The notes beneath the pieces are model-generated. The model was not told the origin of the DNA. It saw only the letters and a list, made by a program, of their open reading frames with translations, and ran no database searches. Positions 62,401 to 64,000 of a stretch of DNA of 64,000 nt are shown here, piece after piece (the first letter of the stretch is position 1; every line of letters starts with the position of its first letter). Source of the stretch: Trifolium pratense (Eukaryota > Streptophyta > Magnoliopsida > Fabales > Fabaceae). Location of the stretch: contig NC_060064.1 in NCBI RefSeq assembly GCF_020283565.1, forward strand, positions 8,856,266 to 8,920,265. The letters are read 5' to 3'. Made by a program: the position numbers and the translations under genes.

Positions 62401-62600
62401 ACGGCTCGGCTCCATGAACCATAGTTGTCGACCGTGAGCAGAGGTGTAACAAGGACAGTTGCAGGGTTGTCGGAATGATGGATGACGCATGGATCGGTGT
62501 TGGAGGTGGTGGCGGATTGATCATGGATCGGTGGGTTTTGTGAAGGGATCGGCGGGTTTTGTGAAGGGATTGGGATGGTGGTTGGTGGAACATCAGACAT
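59496..62600 (-). CDS. Gag-integrase-RT-RNase H fusion polyprotein of copia, internally deleted
   Basis: From ATG at 62600 (MSDVPPTTIPIPS) one open frame of 1034 codons runs to TGA at 59496-59498. Order: Gag N-terminus (LTVDNYGSWSRAVTMALRAKNK, then KIYQLKQS), then directly integrase from STPSHNGSRFFLTIVDDYSR, with IRSDNGSEFL and NGVVERKHRHLLD. A spacer follows, then reverse transcriptase (WVYKIKYHSDG, LVYVDDIIITGN) and RNase H (DSDWAGC, CDSQAAIHIAENP). The junction at 62145-62153 removes the rest of Gag with its zinc knuckle, the whole protease, the zinc-binding N-terminus of integrase, and the D of the DxWGP motif, the first catalytic aspartate. The open frame extends upstream to 62786 into the LTR, but the Gag-like start at 62600 fits better. 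Confidence 0.93.
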   Translation of the reverse strand: MSDVPPTTIPIPSQNPPIPSQNPPIHDQSATTSNTDPCVIHHSDNPATVLVTPLLTVDNYGSWSRAVTMALRAKNKFGFVDGTLTCPKKADDISKWRRCNDMVASWILNSVSTEIRPSILYAETAAQIWTDLKDRFSQSNAPKIYQLKQSISTPSHNGSRFFLTIVDDYSRCTWLYLMQHKSETFTTLIHFFNQINRQFNTKIHQINSGDEGILLPQLQAIRSDNGSEFLSKPIQTWFHDHGIIHQRSCVATPQQNGVVERKHRHLLDVARALRFQAKLPLSFWGECVLTAAYLINKLPTPILKYKSPHQVLLGSPPSYSSLCVFGCLCFAKNMNIQHKFDERAKPGIFVGYPFNQKGYRIYDMHTRKIYVSRDVQFFETVFPYHDLQTPSFASDISINTQFLDCEFDDTPSNLSPASSIPPGISHHDNTIVTIPNPPVDNPSEIPAIPVEPPQQHSPTAINHPERRYPLRHCTPSVRLTDHVCDINNVTSQSAFPLKNYFSLSNLSTSHRALLVNIIENKEPTSYSQAIKSAEWREAMAKEIHALESNNTWVLSPLPNGKTAIGCKWVYKIKYHSDGTVERYKARLVAKGYNQVHGIDYHETFAPVAKLVTMRLLLSIAAIKNWSLHQLDVNNAFLQGDLNEEVYMKLPPGFSHKGQPCVCKLNKSIYGLKQASRQWFSKFSTTLIQKGFHQSISDYSLFTFKSKHTTIFVLVYVDDIIITGNNDDAISDIKKFLAQAFSIKDLGNLSYFLGIEVSRSKKGIFLCQRKYTLDILSDAGLTGCRPSEFPMEQHLRLRPNDGSPLPDPTVYRRLIGRLLYLTVTRPDIQYAVNTLSQFMQSPCTTHLDAATRVLRYLKGSVGKGLFLSASSSLQLIGYADSDWAGCPTTRRSTTGYFTMLGSNPISWKTKKQPTISRSSAEAEYRSLATLASELQWLKFLLSDLDIAHPLPITVHCDSQAAIHIAENPVFHERTKHIEIDCHFVREKIKSGLLRPSYLRSFDQLADIFTKPLGGDAYKRLLGKLGVLEISIPPPT

Positions 62601-62695
62601 GGTGATGCGAGTGAGTGAGTGAGGCGATGAAGAAGGGTTGAAACAGGATGATAAACACAAACTGAAGGAGATTAACCAGAGAAAAACTGATACCA

Positions 62696-63013
62696 TATAA
62701 GAAGGGAAGAGTATCGATACATACAAGGAGAGGCAAGAATATTGTATCGTAAAAGTGTTGTATATGTTTTGTAATTTGATGTACATATATATATATGAGA
62801 GTACAAGGATCTGTATACTAATTGCCTATAATTGTCTAGTCTATAATTGCCTATAATAGAAATCCTATTTTAAATACAATTATGATACAATATTTTGACA
62901 GCTATATGGATATGCATTGCCATCATGTTTACACGCCTATAGTTATATTGCCAGCACATGTTTGCTTGGCTTTGACCTTCTTAAATGTGAATAATATGTG
63001 CTTATCCTTAACA
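62696..63013 (-). repeat. 5' LTR of the young copia element
   Basis: 318 bp, partner of 59171-59488. It would hold the promoter of the element on the minus strand. The primer site follows immediately at 62687-62695. Confidence 0.93.
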
Positions 63014-63789
63014 AATAGTTAATATGCCCAAAAAGTCAATGAAGCATAAATGCAAAGAAAAAGAAACTTCAAGCTCTCGTACAAAAAGAAGGAAATCATA
63101 CATTGCTTGGGATGATTATGATATGACCTCATTCGATGAATCTGAAATTGAGGAAGCAAACCTATGTCTCGTGGCTCATCAAGAAGAAGAGGTAAATTCT
63201 TTCGAATCTGAGCCTAACTTTACTTATGATGAGTTGCTCTTTATTTGTGAAGAATTAAATAAGGAGTCTAGCAAGTTTAAAAAAATTGTTTCTACTTCTA
63301 AGAAAACTATTTCCACTCTTGAATCCAAAATTAATGTTTTAACTAAGGAAATAGAGGATCTTAAAGAGAAACAAGTTTTTCTAAGCGAGATATCTACTTA
63401 CACCCCTTGTGAAAACGAGAAAGAAAATATTGAATGTAATGAATGCAATATCTTGAAAGATAAAGTTGAAGATTAGAATAATGTTCTTGCAAAATTCACA
63501 ATGGGTAGAGACAAATTAGACATCATTTTGGGTAATCAAAAGGCAAGTTATAATAAAGCTGGTTTGGGTTATAAACCAAAAAGACACATTTTACCTTTCA
63601 AAAGAAATTTTAGCCTAAACAAGACTTCTAGTAGACCTTTTGTTAAATGTTTCTATTGCAACAAAAATGGTCATACTTCATCTATTTGTAATTTGAGAAA
63701 GAACCAATATTTAAATAATAGATGAGAAGGAATTTCAAATGGCAATTTGCCTAAAGCTAACTCTCAAGGACCCAAAATGATTTGGGTAC

Positions 63790-64000
63790 CAAAAGCCAAA
63801 ATTTGATTTTTGTTGTAGGTGTGCTTCGAGCCCAAAAACTCAAATTGTATATCTTTAATGGCTATTCAAAGCACATCACATGGGAGAAAAATGAGTTGTC
63901 CTTATTATCACAAAAAAAAAAAGTTTATGCATCGCGAGGTGATGTAAAATTCTCCAAAAAGAAATTGCAAATTCAAGAAAGCAAAAATGTTTTAATCTTT
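63790..64000 (+). pseudogene. Decayed start of pol (protease) of the Sirevirus-like element
   Basis: After MIWVPKAKI (63778-63804), the usual wording just before copia protease, the reading continues with degraded protease-like code. GYSKHITWEKNELS resembles the region around the active site, but the D-S-G triad is not intact. The frame is open to the window edge. The remainder of pol and the 3' LTR lie outside. Confidence 0.6.

Larger units (their letters stand above)
59171..63013 (-). mobile_element. Young copia retrotransposon with identical LTRs
   Basis: Two 318-bp LTRs (59171-59488 and 62696-63013) are identical by eye. They start TGTTAAGG and end CTTATA on the minus strand, a TG..TA rather than TG..CA end. 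Flanking 5-bp duplications AATAG lie at 59166-59170 and 63014-63018. The primer site (ctgatacca, 62687-62695) abuts the 5' LTR, and a GGGGGGG polypurine tract (59489-59495) abuts the 3' LTR. At 3843 bp it is about 1 kb shorter than usual copia elements because of an internal in-frame deletion. The insertion splits the Gag of the outer element. Confidence 0.95.
58433..63725 (+). pseudogene. Gag of the Sirevirus-like element, split by a copia insertion
   Basis: Part one, 58433-59170, has the copia Gag start PPFNGEWYGYWKERMKFFIQ and WDTLQLTHEGT. A frameshift near 58950 (one base short) breaks it, and it resumes as IAILESNNLSSMNLAILFGKLKEHE. The gene is then interrupted at 59171 and continues in frame after 63018 with MPKKSMKHKCKEKE, an acidic/coiled stretch (63150-63470), an in-frame TAG at 63474-63476, and a CCHC zinc knuckle CFYCNKNGHTSSIC near 63648-63690. 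It ends at TGA 63723-63725. A typical Sirevirus Gag is this long. With one frameshift and one nonsense codon besides the insertion, it is dead. Confidence 0.88.

Overview
This window is plant nuclear DNA, most likely from a legume (Fabaceae). It is AT-rich, its genes have many small exons in long introns, and it is densely filled with transposable elements. Legume origin is inferred from the repeat types and gene resemblance; I could run no search.

Layout. (1) Positions 247-23293, plus strand: exons of ATM, the DNA-damage checkpoint kinase. The gene enters from the left of the window. Thirty-three exons are recognisable, but this copy looks broken. A run of middle exons is absent between 11204 and 12887, one small exon reads into a stop codon, the kinase exon at 20544-20635 has lost 8 bases, and everything after the magnesium-binding loop, including FATC, is missing. 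Its introns hold a solo LTR, several copia fragments, a long fold-back element, tandem duplications and a dying PIF/Harbinger transposon. (2) 23294-32350: gene-free, with repeat debris, a SINE and a 4.1 kb Helitron (27558-31645). The Helitron carries a nested long-TIR transposon with a palindrome array. (3) 32352-49430, plus strand: an intact 14-exon gene of 670 codons for a chloroplast phytyl ester synthase/diacylglycerol acyltransferase-type protein. Its 7.7 kb first intron contains a SINE whose (TA)n tract carries four more transposons. Later introns carry a hAT-like element, an antisense copia element and a miniature LTR retrotransposon (TRIM). (4) 49431-52315: mostly gene-free, with one small two-helix membrane ORF that looks frameshifted. 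(5) 52316-64000: a Sirevirus-like copia element, plus strand, running off the right edge. Its 5' LTR is split by a 4.8 kb Helitron, and its gag is split by a very young copia element (59171-63013, minus strand) with LTRs identical by eye.

Function. Only the acyltransferase gene looks intact. The ATM copy is probably a pseudogene or duplicated fragment. The rest is mobile DNA at several stages of decay, and target-site duplications and nesting give the order of insertion. The most unusual features are the (TA)n-seeking long-TIR family with hairpin arrays, and the young copia element whose polyprotein fuses Gag directly to a catalytically incomplete integrase.
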